A stretch of DNA of 56,387 nucleotides from Clostridia bacterium (lineage in GTDB: Bacteria > Bacillota > Clostridia > Christensenellales > Aristaeellaceae): assembly GCA_017431005.1 (NCBI GenBank), contig JAFRLY010000053.1, forward strand, positions 1 to 56,387, given 5' to 3'. The notes under the pieces were generated by a model. It worked only from the letters and a program-made list of their open reading frames with translations, was not told the origin of the DNA and searched no databases. This document shows positions 1-7,911 of the stretch, one piece after another. The first letter of the stretch is position 1. The number at the start of each line of letters is the position of its first letter. The position numbers and the translations under genes are program-made.

Positions 1-172
1 CATAGTTCGCTTTCTGGCCGATGGCTGCGCTCTCCGCGTTCTCCAGCAGCATCCGTCCTTCCGGAAAGGTCGTGACAGCCCGGCCTTCCAGCACGAAGTC
101 CCGCAGGTCTTCTGCGCAGGAAAGCGGGTTTTCATACAGCAGGGATCCCTTGTACGCGTCATAACCGGGCAT
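1..172 (-). CDS. DUF1961 (YesU-like) protein, N-terminal part only
   Basis: The gene runs off the left edge, and 57 codons are visible from an ATG at 172. A GAGGAGG ribosome-binding site lies at 183-189 (read on the minus strand). The visible protein starts MPGYDAYKGSLLYENPLS and ends near GQKANY. The LYENPL opening and the GRMLLEN...GQKANY stretch match my recollection of DUF1961, the family of Bacillus subtilis YesU from the rhamnogalacturonan cluster. It has no signal peptide, so it is probably cytoplasmic. It diverges from a YetA-like gene, and YetA is also linked to rhamnogalacturonan or lpl loci in Bacillus, which supports the call. The catalytic role of the family is not established. 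Family recognition rests on a short fragment. Confidence 0.6.
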   Translation of the reverse strand, partial: MPGYDAYKGSLLYENPLSCAEDLRDFVLEGRAVTTFPEGRMLLENAESAAIGQKANY

Positions 173-208
173 GTGAAACAGCCTCCTCTGAATCTGTCGG
201 TTTTTCCC

Positions 209-237
209 AGTATACCATGAAAGCGTTCCGGAAGCCA
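209..237 (-). promoter_or_regulatory. Possible promoter of the YesU-like gene
   Basis: On the minus strand a TATACT -10 (209-214) lies 17 bp from a weak TGGCTT -35 (232-237). It sits about 37 bp upstream of the ATG. The -10 is good and the -35 poor, so this is tentative. Confidence 0.35.
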
Positions 238-249
238 GTTCCCGTCCGG

Positions 250-278
250 TTGTCTTTTGGCTTTCACCGGCATATAAT
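250..278 (+). promoter_or_regulatory. Sigma-A-type promoter of the YetA-like gene
   Basis: A TTGTCT -35 (250-255), a 17-bp spacer and a perfect TATAAT -10 (273-278) precede the TTG start at 319 by about 40 bp. Confidence 0.7.
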
Positions 279-318
279 AGGACAAAACCGCTTTTAAAAA
301 CCGAAAGGAGAGGATCCT

Positions 319-2895
319 TTGCATATTCATCTTCTGGAGAACCGCTGTCCGACAGGCTGGGCTGCCTTCGGCGGATACTGGCCGAAAGGCGCTGTTCACG
401 ACGAAGCCTTCCGCCTGACCGGTGCCGGCGGCGCGCCGGTGCCTCTGCAGAGCGAGGTTACCGCCCGCTGGCCGGACGGGTCTGTCAAATGGACCCGCCA
501 CACAGCCCCGGCGGAAGCGCTCGGCCCTGATGGGGAACTGATCCCCGGCGCGGGGGAAACGCCGGAAGGGCTGACTGTCACGGAAGGTTCCGACCGCTGG
601 ACGGTATCCGGTTCCAGGCTGCAGCTGACCGTACCCAAGGCGGGTCCCTGCCTGGCGGCGGAATGCCTGCTGGACGGGCTGCAGACCTTCCGGAGCGTTA
701 CCCCTGTTCTGCACCTGGCACACGTCCGGGAAGCAGACGGCAGCGTCAGGTCCGAAACGCGCTCTCTCCCCTGGGAAATCCGGGGACGGAGGCTGGAATG
801 CGCCGGACCGCTGGAAACGGTTTTCCGTTTTGACGGCATTTATCTGGAGGATGATACCGAAAAAATGCCCTTCCGGATCCGTATGAGCATTCATCCGGAC
901 GGAGAGATCTCCTTTGACGATACCTTTTTCTTCCTCGGTGACCCGGAGCGGGACCGGCTGGCCGGCTGGGGCCTGCGTTTTGAAACGTCGCTCATCGGTA
1001 AACCTTATCAGCGTCATCTCCGCCTGCTGACGGACGGTGCCGTGTATCACGACTGGCCCACCCAGCTCTTTCACTGGAAAAAGCGCCTGAGCCCGGAGCT
1101 GCTCGAGGCTCAGATGCGCGGAGAAACTGTGGAGGCTTCGGAGGAACTGGACGCCGCAGCCGCGGACCTGCCGCGCTGGGATCATTTCTGTCTGACGCAG
1201 GATTCCGCCTGGCATTTCGCCGTCCGCAAAAAAGCCTGGGAGCAGGGGTGCTGGCTGGACGGGATTCAGGGACGGCGTGCCCCCGGCGCCATGGCTGTCA
1301 GCGACCCGCAGCGGACGCTGAGCTTCCATATCCGCGATTTCTGGGAGAAGCATCCCGCCGCGCTGGAAGCTGAAAATCTTTCCGGCTGCCGCACCGTCTG
1401 CACTGCCTGGTTTTACGCGCCGCAGGCGGAGCCGTTTGACTTCCGCCATTATGACAGGCGCACCTACCCCATGGGCTGCTATGAGGGTTTCGATTATATG
1501 CGTCCGGATCCCAACGGCGTTGCCGTCACCTGCCGCACAACCGTGATTCCCCGGACAGGCTACTGCCCTGACAAGGAACTTAAGGCGCAGAATGACGCGG
1601 TCCGCCGCCCGGCTGTTTACTGCGCGGATCCCGCATATTATCATGAGCACCGGGCTTTCGGTCCCTGGAGTCTGCCCAGGCAGGACACGGAGGTTCAGCG
1701 CTGGGTGGAAAACCAGATCACGGCTGCCTGCGGCTTTTATGAGCAGGAGGCGGACGCACGCGGCTGGTACGGCCTGTTCAATTTCGGCGACCTGATGCAT
1801 ACCTATCAGGCCAGCCGCCACATGTGGCGCTGGGATGTGGGCGGCTATGCCTGGGATAATACGGAGCTGGCCCCCACCTACTGGCTGTGGCTTCAGTTCC
1901 TGCGCACCGGCAGCGAGCGGGTGTTTCGCATGGCGGAAGCCCTGAGCCGGCATGCAGCGGACGTGGACATGTACCACTTCGGATATATGAAGGGCCTCGG
2001 TTCCCGGCACAATGTGCGCCACTGGGGCTGTCCCTGCAAGGAACCCCGGATCTCCATGGCCGGGCATCACCGTCCCCTGTATTATCTGACAGGCGACCGG
2101 CGGATCGGCGACTGCATGGAGGACAGCCTGAGCGCTTCAGCCTCGCTGGCTTCCATGCCGTGGTTCTCCCATGAGGACGGGGTGCATGTCCGCACCGGTC
2201 CCGACTGGGCCGCGCTGGTTTCCGGCTGGATGACCGCCTATGAACGCACCCTGGATCCCGTCTGGCGCGAAAAAATCGAGACAGGCATCGCCGATATCAA
2301 AGCCGCGCCGCTGGGGCTGGCCTCCGGTCCCCTCTTCGGCTACGATCCGGAAACGGCGCATCTGCGCTATCACGGGGAAGCGCAGCCCGGCGGGGGCATG
2401 CATCTGCAGGCCTGCATGGGCGAGCCGGAGGTCTGGCTGGAAACAGCGGACATGCTGGAGAGCAGGGATCTGGCGGATATGGTTGCCGGCGACGGGCGTT
2501 TCTTCTTCCTGCCGCAGGAGCAGAAGCTGGCTGAATCCGGCGGACTGCTGGAGGGCCGGATTTTCGGAAGCCCGATCTATTCTGCGGAAATGCAGGCCTG
2601 GGCAGCCCGGACGGCCGGTGACGCCGCCATGGCCCGGACGGTCTGGCGGAATCTTCTTTCCCTCCTGTATGCCGAAAAATGCCCGGACGGGTTCCGTCCG
2701 GAGGTTTACGAAACCAGGGCTGACGGGTCCCCGATGCTGGAAATTCCCTGGATCAGCACCAATTTCACCGCCCAATGGTGCCTGAAGGCCATTGTCACGG
2801 CGGACCTGATCCCGGACAGCGAGCCGGAAACCCTCGCCGAACTGGCCGCGGAGCTTCGGGAGCATCCGCCGGAAAACCGGCTTTACGGTGCCTGA
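319..2895 (+). CDS. YetA-like / exo-rhamnogalacturonan lyase (PL26-type) family protein
   Basis: This 858-residue protein begins MHIHLLENRCPTGWAAFGGYWPKG. It closely matches B. subtilis YetA in size and style; YetA is the large protein that ends the lpl operon. The family carries PcRGLX-type domains, related to fungal exo-rhamnogalacturonan lyase (PL26): an N-terminal RIFT-barrel and beta-sandwich part (about residues 1-400), then an alpha/alpha-barrel-like half rich in Trp, Tyr and His. There is no signal peptide, so it should act in the cytoplasm on imported unsaturated or rhamnosyl-galacturonosyl oligosaccharides. The start is TTG, set by AAAGGAGAGG at 304-312. A clear promoter lies upstream and a terminator downstream, so it is transcribed alone, divergently from the YesU-like gene. 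Family assignment is recognised by eye; the exact reaction is inferred. Confidence 0.7.
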   Translation: MHIHLLENRCPTGWAAFGGYWPKGAVHDEAFRLTGAGGAPVPLQSEVTARWPDGSVKWTRHTAPAEALGPDGELIPGAGETPEGLTVTEGSDRWTVSGSRLQLTVPKAGPCLAAECLLDGLQTFRSVTPVLHLAHVREADGSVRSETRSLPWEIRGRRLECAGPLETVFRFDGIYLEDDTEKMPFRIRMSIHPDGEISFDDTFFFLGDPERDRLAGWGLRFETSLIGKPYQRHLRLLTDGAVYHDWPTQLFHWKKRLSPELLEAQMRGETVEASEELDAAAADLPRWDHFCLTQDSAWHFAVRKKAWEQGCWLDGIQGRRAPGAMAVSDPQRTLSFHIRDFWEKHPAALEAENLSGCRTVCTAWFYAPQAEPFDFRHYDRRTYPMGCYEGFDYMRPDPNGVAVTCRTTVIPRTGYCPDKELKAQNDAVRRPAVYCADPAYYHEHRAFGPWSLPRQDTEVQRWVENQITAACGFYEQEADARGWYGLFNFGDLMHTYQASRHMWRWDVGGYAWDNTELAPTYWLWLQFLRTGSERVFRMAEALSRHAADVDMYHFGYMKGLGSRHNVRHWGCPCKEPRISMAGHHRPLYYLTGDRRIGDCMEDSLSASASLASMPWFSHEDGVHVRTGPDWAALVSGWMTAYERTLDPVWREKIETGIADIKAAPLGLASGPLFGYDPETAHLRYHGEAQPGGGMHLQACMGEPEVWLETADMLESRDLADMVAGDGRFFFLPQEQKLAESGGLLEGRIFGSPIYSAEMQAWAARTAGDAAMARTVWRNLLSLLYAEKCPDGFRPEVYETRADGSPMLEIPWISTNFTAQWCLKAIVTADLIPDSEPETLAELAAELREHPPENRLYGA

Positions 2896-2904
2896 TCAGC
2901 ATAA

Positions 2905-2946
2905 AAAACGGCTCTCCCTTTCTCTGACGGAAGGAAGAGCCGTTTT
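2905..2946. terminator. Bidirectional intrinsic terminator
   Basis: Complementary arms AAAACGGCTCT and AGAGCCGTTTT flank a loop of about 18 nt. A runs precede and T runs follow, so it can stop both the YetA-like gene and the converging mgl operon. Confidence 0.8.
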
Positions 2947-2960
2947 CAGTTGCCGGGCCG

Positions 2961-3188
2961 TTACCCCCGGTTCCCGGTCACGATACCGATGATCAGCAGG
3001 GCAACAATCAGCACCGCCGTCACGGCAATCACCAGATCCACGGTCCGTAGGGACACATGGTCCCTGATTTTGTCATAGATCCGATAGCGTCTGGGCATTT
3101 TCGGATCCGCTGAGAAGGTCTTTTCTGACTGGGCTTTCGCGGCATCCATTTCCGCCCGGGCCGCCCGGATGGAAGCATCGTCTTTCAT
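2961..3188 (-). CDS. Small single-pass membrane protein at the end of the mgl operon
   Basis: This 75-residue protein has a charged, helical N-terminal half (about residues 1-50, many Ala, Lys, Arg and Asp). One hydrophobic segment follows (about 53-71, rich in Val, Ile and Leu), and the tail is GNRG. It starts 3 bp after the permease stop codon and must be translationally coupled, because only a weak GAAGAAG precedes its ATG. It has no signal-peptide cleavage site, so it is a C-terminally anchored protein with the charged part probably in the cytoplasm. The tight placement suggests an accessory subunit or stabiliser of the transporter. I recognise no named family. The alternative, a spurious ORF, is unlikely given the frame fit and the terminator just downstream. 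Confidence 0.65.
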   Translation of the reverse strand: MKDDASIRAARAEMDAAKAQSEKTFSADPKMPRRYRIYDKIRDHVSLRTVDLVIAVTAVLIVALLIIGIVTGNRG

Positions 3189-3191
3189 GGC

Positions 3192-4865
3192 TTACTTCTT
3201 CACAATGTACTTGCGTACGTCGATGGAGACGGCCAGGATGATGATCAGGCCGCGGATGATGTACTGGATATACGGGTTGATCCCGAGGAACTGCAGCGCG
3301 TACACGATCGCCTGCATGATGACCGCACCGACCACAACACCCTGGATCGTACCAACGCCGCCGGAGAAGCTGACGCCGCCGACAACCACGGCGCTGATGG
3401 CGTCCAGCTCATAGTTGAGGCCGGTGTTCGCGCCGACGGAGGTAATGCGGGCGGCCTCCAGGAAGGAAGCGATACCGTAAAGGACGCCGGCCAGCAGATA
3501 TACCAGCATGATGGTTTTCGCGACATTCACGCCGGAAACCGCCGCCGCTTCCGTATTGCCGCCCACAGCGAACATGTTCTTGCCCAGCTTGGTTTTGTTC
3601 CAGATCACCCAGACGATTGCCGCCAGCACCAGGAAGTAGATGACCACCAGCGGAATACGCAGCTCCCCGATATAGATGGCTCCGGCTGCGATATTCAGGA
3701 AGGTCGGGTCAAAAGTGGACAGCGCCTGCGCAGTGCCCGAAGGCTGGGATTCAATGTACAGGCAGTTGGCGCCATAGGCGATCAGCTGCGTGCCCAGAGT
3801 CACAATAAACGCATGCAGATGCAGTTTGGCAACGCCGAAGCCGTTGATCAGGCTGAAGGCCACTGCCACCGCGATGGAGGCGAACAGCGGAACCAGCAGT
3901 CCCAGTGCGCCGAGCGGCTGAACCATCGTGGGGTACATCCGGCTGGCATAGGTGGTGGACTGCACCAGGGAGGCCGTCACCGCGGCGGAAATACCCAGCA
4001 CGCGGCCGATGGACAGGTCCGTACCGGCCAGCACAATCAGGCCCGCGCAGCCCAGAGCCAGAATACCCTTTGTGGAAGCATTCTGCAGAATGTTCAGAAT
4101 ATTGCTCATGCTCAGGAAGTCAATCCGGATGATGGATACCACCACCAGAATCAATCCCAGAATAATGAACAGCGCGTAATTCAGCAGGAAGCCTGTAAAC
4201 CTTGCAGTCTTCGGGTTGGCCGCCCGGGTTTTCGCCCGCGGCTTGATGTCCATCGCCTGAATCACGAAGTAGGCCAGTGCGATCACGATCAGCACGATGC
4301 CGATAAACTGGATCACGACGCCGTTCGTCATATGCCTGTCTTCCAGCAGTTTGGGCAGGCCTTCCTGATACAGGCCCAGCAGGGCTTCGTTGGAGGCCAG
4401 CTTATTGAAGGCTTCCTCATCCGTGATGCCCAGCTCCTGCATCGCCATGGCCGCCCGCATCGGATCGCTCCGGTCATGGTCCTTGATCAGGTCGTTCAGA
4501 TTGTCCGCGTTGACGGTCTCATCCACGCTCTGGGCATAGGCCAGGAACTTGTCCCGGTCCTTGCTGTTGGCAACAGCCTTTTCATAATTTGCCCGCTCCT
4601 CCACCGCGGCGTCCACTGCGGCGGCATCCGCGCCGAGCCCCTTCAGGAAGCTCTTCACCTTGTCGGCGCCGAGCTTTTCCACGGAGCTCAGTTCCTTCAG
4701 GCTCTCCGGATTCTGGATGTACCCGATGGCGGCCTTCTTGTCTCCGCCCAGCATCGAGGCCGCGCCGTTATAGATCGCGGTGCCCGTCGCGCCGTATACG
4801 GCCAGGGCAATGCCTGCCGCCAGCACAACCAGCATGATGATGCTCAGAATTCTCTTTTTACTCAT
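3192..4865 (-). CDS. mglC: Galactose/methyl-galactoside-type ABC permease with N-terminal extension
   Basis: This 557-residue CUT2-family permease (BPD_transp_2) would move sugar across the membrane with the MglA-type ATPase and MglB-type binding protein encoded next to it. The canonical part starts near residue 225 and holds the family hallmark AGTDLSIGRV (about 283-292) and the GVNV...ARITSVGANTG region. The oddity is about 220 extra residues at the N-terminus: TM helix 6-26, about 150 mostly polar helical residues (30-180, outside the membrane), and a second TM helix (183-203). Typical MglC has about 330 residues. The start ATG has GAGGTGA 6-8 nt upstream. The gene follows mglA by 14 bp and precedes the small membrane protein by 3 bp. 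Substrate is inferred from the gene set; ribose or xylose types remain possible. Confidence 0.85.
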   Translation of the reverse strand: MSKKRILSIIMLVVLAAGIALAVYGATGTAIYNGAASMLGGDKKAAIGYIQNPESLKELSSVEKLGADKVKSFLKGLGADAAAVDAAVEERANYEKAVANSKDRDKFLAYAQSVDETVNADNLNDLIKDHDRSDPMRAAMAMQELGITDEEAFNKLASNEALLGLYQEGLPKLLEDRHMTNGVVIQFIGIVLIVIALAYFVIQAMDIKPRAKTRAANPKTARFTGFLLNYALFIILGLILVVVSIIRIDFLSMSNILNILQNASTKGILALGCAGLIVLAGTDLSIGRVLGISAAVTASLVQSTTYASRMYPTMVQPLGALGLLVPLFASIAVAVAFSLINGFGVAKLHLHAFIVTLGTQLIAYGANCLYIESQPSGTAQALSTFDPTFLNIAAGAIYIGELRIPLVVIYFLVLAAIVWVIWNKTKLGKNMFAVGGNTEAAAVSGVNVAKTIMLVYLLAGVLYGIASFLEAARITSVGANTGLNYELDAISAVVVGGVSFSGGVGTIQGVVVGAVIMQAIVYALQFLGINPYIQYIIRGLIIILAVSIDVRKYIVKK

Positions 4866-4879
4866 CTCGTTTCACCTCA

Positions 4880-6418
4880 TCACACATACTTGGCCGCCAG
4901 AGCCATAATGGTTTCCTGCTCACCGGCGATCCCGCCGAAATCCTTGCCCCGCTCCACAATGCCGGCCAGCTGGCCGTTGCTCATGACCAGAATTCTGTCA
5001 CAGATACCCAGCAGTTCCGGCATTTCGCTCGAGACCATGATGACGCCCTTGCCCTGCTCCGCCAGGTTCAGGATCAGCTGGTAGATTTCATACTTCGCGC
5101 CGACGTCAATACCCCGGGTCGGTTCGTCCAGCAGCAGCACGTCCGGCTCCGTCAGAAGCCATCTGCCGATAATCACCTTCTGCTGGTTGCCTCCGGACAG
5201 GCTCTTGATCAGCGTCTTCTTGCTGGGCGTCTTGACCTTGATGGATTCAATGACCCAGTCCGTATCCTTATCCATCTTCCGCCCGTTCAGCAGCGGACTG
5301 CCGTAGGCGTCCAGGTTGGCAATGATGGAGTTGAACAGAATGGAGCCTTCGGCAAAAATACCGGTGGCCCGGCGTTCCTCGGTAATCAGCGCGAAGCCGT
5401 TCCTGCGGGCCTCATCCGTGGTGGTGTTCCGGATGGGTTTTCCGTTCATGGTCACTTCACCGCCGGCTTTGGTGAAATAGCCGAACAGCGTATTCAGCAG
5501 CTCCGTTCGGCGGGAGCCAACCAAGCCGGCCACGCCGAGCACCTCACCCTTATGCAGCTCAAAGCTGACGTTATGGCAGGTCGGTTCATACATACCGGAC
5601 AGGTTATTGACCTCCAGCAGCACCTCGCCGGGCTGATTGTTCTTCGGCGGGAACTGATTGGTCATTTCGCGTCCGACCATCAGGCGGATAATCTCCTCCT
5701 TGGTCAGTCCCTCCGCCGGCTTCGTGGCAATCCACTGGCCGTCGCGCATGATCGTCACGTCATCGGAAATCCGTAGGATTTCATCCATCTTGTGACTGAT
5801 ATAGATGATACCCACGCCTTCCGCTGTCAGGCGGTTCATAATGCTGAACAGATGATCGACCTCGTCCTCCGTCAGAGAACTGGTTGGCTCATCCAGCACA
5901 ACGATCTTCGCGTTGTACGAAACCGCCTTGGCAATCTCCACCATCTGGCGCTTGGAAACGGAAAGGGTTCCGATAATCTGTTTCGGATCCACGTCAATCT
6001 CAAGCCGGTCAAAAACCGCCTTGGTATCCGCATACATTTTTTTCGTGTCCACCGTTCCCAGCTTTGTTGTCGGGAACCTGCCCAGCCAGACATTTTCCAT
6101 CACGTTGCGGCGCAGCACCTGGTTCAGCTCCTGGTGCACCATGGCCACCCCGTTGTCCAGCGCGTCGCGGGGGCTGGTAAAGGTCACGGGCTTGCCGTTC
6201 ATCAGCACGGTGCCGGCGTCCCGTGTGTAGATACCGAACAGGCATTTCATCAGGGTGGATTTCCCCGCGCCGTTTTCCCCCATCAGCGCATGCACCGTAC
6301 CCGGACGCAGCTGCAACCTGGCATGGTCCAGCGCTTTGACGCCGGGGAAGGTTTTTTCAATGTCCAGCATTTCCAGCAGGAAATTCTCTCCGTTTCGGGT
6401 TTCCTGTACCTCGGACAT
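4880..6418 (-). CDS. mglA: Sugar ABC transporter ATPase, double-domain MglA type
   Basis: This protein has 512 residues from the chosen start ([10 protein letters not shown]). It is a fusion of two nucleotide-binding domains, as in MglA, RbsA and XylG. The first has Walker [10 protein letters not shown] (about 47-55), a degenerate signature LSVSKRQM, and Walker B with [10 protein letters not shown]. The second lacks a normal Walker A, has the signature LSGGNQQK, and Walker [14 protein letters not shown]. This asymmetry is normal for the family. A longer reading frame would start at a TTG at 6457. The ATG at 6418 is preferred because GGTGAT, a perfect match to the extended anti-SD, sits 7 nt upstream. 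It powers uptake with the adjacent mglB and mglC products at the cytoplasmic face of the membrane. Confidence 0.9.
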   Translation of the reverse strand: MSEVQETRNGENFLLEMLDIEKTFPGVKALDHARLQLRPGTVHALMGENGAGKSTLMKCLFGIYTRDAGTVLMNGKPVTFTSPRDALDNGVAMVHQELNQVLRRNVMENVWLGRFPTTKLGTVDTKKMYADTKAVFDRLEIDVDPKQIIGTLSVSKRQMVEIAKAVSYNAKIVVLDEPTSSLTEDEVDHLFSIMNRLTAEGVGIIYISHKMDEILRISDDVTIMRDGQWIATKPAEGLTKEEIIRLMVGREMTNQFPPKNNQPGEVLLEVNNLSGMYEPTCHNVSFELHKGEVLGVAGLVGSRRTELLNTLFGYFTKAGGEVTMNGKPIRNTTTDEARRNGFALITEERRATGIFAEGSILFNSIIANLDAYGSPLLNGRKMDKDTDWVIESIKVKTPSKKTLIKSLSGGNQQKVIIGRWLLTEPDVLLLDEPTRGIDVGAKYEIYQLILNLAEQGKGVIMVSSEMPELLGICDRILVMSNGQLAGIVERGKDFGGIAGEQETIMALAAKYV

Positions 6419-6538
6419 GTACTGTATCACCACTTTTCTCTGTCGATTATGAAACAAGGTTTCCGCAAACGGCGCCTCCCGACGCCGCTCCGAAACCGCC
6501 GTTTCCGGAAACTCTGTTTCCCGGGGCTTTCCAAAACA

Positions 6539-6566
6539 GGTTCCGGCAACCGAAGTTGCCGGAACC
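6539..6566 (-). terminator. UUCG-tetraloop hairpin between mglB and mglA
   Basis: A perfect 12-bp stem (GGTTCCGGCAAC / GTTGCCGGAACC) is closed by a TTCG loop on the minus strand, just after mglB. The following T run is weak (TGTTTTGG), so it more likely stabilises the mglB mRNA end or causes partial termination than full termination. A run of further short inverted repeats fills 6455-6538. Confidence 0.7.
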
Positions 6567-6600
6567 GTTTGTGTTCAGATGTTAAACTTTCCTGACAGGA

Positions 6601-7650
6601 TCATTCAACGTCCTTCTCAGTGATCTTCGCGTACGGAATGTAAACGGACACACCGTCGTCATTCAGCTTATACTTCTCAGCCATGGTGTCATCGAAGAAG
6701 ACACCGTTCAGCAGATAGTTCATCATGAAGCGGATGTTGGCTTCGCCCATGGCATCGCCGTCCTGCTTCACGGTAGCGGTCATTCTGCCGGCCTTGATGG
6801 CTTCGAAAGCAGCGTCGGTCGCGTCAACGCCGATAACGGCGATGGAAGGATCGCCTTCATTGCCGGTGTTGAAGCCGGACTGGTTCAGAGCAGCGATAAC
6901 GCCGATCGCCATGTCGTCGTTGTTGGCGAATACCAGTTCAATTTCCGGATGAGCCTTCCAGGTTGCGAGCATCGCGTCGTTGGCCTTGGTGGTGTCCCAG
7001 TCGGCAACGATCACGTCGGTCACCATTTCCAGCGGCACGCCCATCTCAACGGCGGTCTCTTCGGAATACTGGGTACGGGCAATCGCTTCGGGGTTGTTGG
7101 CCACGCCCTTGAACTCAACGAACTGTACCTTGCCGTCCTTGTTCAGGTCGATTTTCTCGCTGTTAGCAGCCCACAGATCAGCCAGGATCTCACCCTGCAT
7201 GTCGCCCGCTTCACGCGGCAGCGTGCCGACGAAGAAAGCGCCGGATTCCTTCACGACGGAATCATAGGTCTCTTCAGACGGCGGAATGTTGTAGAACAGG
7301 AAGGGGATCTTCGCCGCTGTCAGCTTGTCAACCAGCGTCTGTCCGCCGGCCGGCTCTGCCAGGTTGATGATCACGAAGTCAGGATTCTTGCCGATGGCCT
7401 GGTCGCACTGCTCAACCTGCTTGGCCATGTCGTCGCCGGCATCCTGCATGTCCAGGTTGATCTTGATACCGGTTTCATCCTCGTAGGCTTTCGCCCACTT
7501 GTTCATTCCCTGACGAACAGAGGAACCGTAGGTATCGTCGAACTTCCATACGAGCACGGTTACATTGTACTCTGTTTTGGCCTCAGCCAGAACAGCGGTG
7601 CAGCTCAGCGCCAAGATCAGCACCAGAAACAGGGCCACGAGTTTCTTCAT
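6601..7650 (-). CDS. mglB: Galactose/glucose-type sugar-binding protein
   Basis: This 349-residue periplasmic-binding-protein type 1 (RbsB/MglB fold) begins with a signal peptide, MKKLVALFLVLILALSCTAVLAEA, cleaved probably after AEA. The Cys in the h-region does not make a good lipobox. Features seen include the VLVWKFDDTYGSSVRQGMNK opening, PDFVIINLAEP, and the hinge-side FANNDDMAIGVIAALNQ and IAVIGVDATDAA motifs. These NDxMA and GxD patterns are conserved in MglB. It should capture a hexose such as galactose or glucose outside the membrane and deliver it to the MglC-type permease. It is the first gene of the operon, with AAGGAGGATGA as its ribosome-binding site and a strong promoter upstream. 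A hairpin after the gene fits the usual excess expression of binding proteins. Confidence 0.88.
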   Translation of the reverse strand: MKKLVALFLVLILALSCTAVLAEAKTEYNVTVLVWKFDDTYGSSVRQGMNKWAKAYEDETGIKINLDMQDAGDDMAKQVEQCDQAIGKNPDFVIINLAEPAGGQTLVDKLTAAKIPFLFYNIPPSEETYDSVVKESGAFFVGTLPREAGDMQGEILADLWAANSEKIDLNKDGKVQFVEFKGVANNPEAIARTQYSEETAVEMGVPLEMVTDVIVADWDTTKANDAMLATWKAHPEIELVFANNDDMAIGVIAALNQSGFNTGNEGDPSIAVIGVDATDAAFEAIKAGRMTATVKQDGDAMGEANIRFMMNYLLNGVFFDDTMAEKYKLNDDGVSVYIPYAKITEKDVE

Positions 7651-7758
7651 AGAGTCATCCTCCTTAAAAAAATTATTCTAACAGGAATCCTCCTGTTGAA
7701 TCCAACGCCTGTGTCATTCCGTTTTCTGGTTTCATATCCTGTTACTTGTTGCAAATAT

Positions 7759-7786
7759 ATTATGCTTTCATGCCTATAGCTGTCAA
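7759..7786 (-). promoter_or_regulatory. Promoter of the mglBAC operon
   Basis: On the minus strand a consensus TTGACA -35 (7781-7786), a 16-bp spacer and a CATAAT -10 (7759-7764) lie about 110 bp upstream of the mglB start. No clear operator palindrome is visible. Confidence 0.75.
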
Positions 7787-7833
7787 GTATTAATTTGGTC
7801 TTCACCGGATCAGACATTTTCATATGCCAGCAC

Positions 7834-7880
7834 AAAAAGGGAGGCCGCTCCGCCCGTCACGCGGGCGAAGAGACCTCCCT
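7834..7880 (-). terminator. Terminator of the chr-GGT operon
   Basis: A long hairpin has outer arms GGGAGGTC/GGCCTCCC and inner arms CGCCCG/CGGGCG. On the minus strand it is followed by TTTTT. It also insulates the divergent mgl promoter. Confidence 0.75.
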
Positions 7881-7911
7881 CCGATCAGTATGTATACTGT
7901 TTTTCTTTAAT

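Noticed and set aside
3813-5084. A 423-codon open frame antisense to mglC and mglA
   Set aside because: His/Gln/Arg-rich shadow product; opposite strand encodes the transporter.
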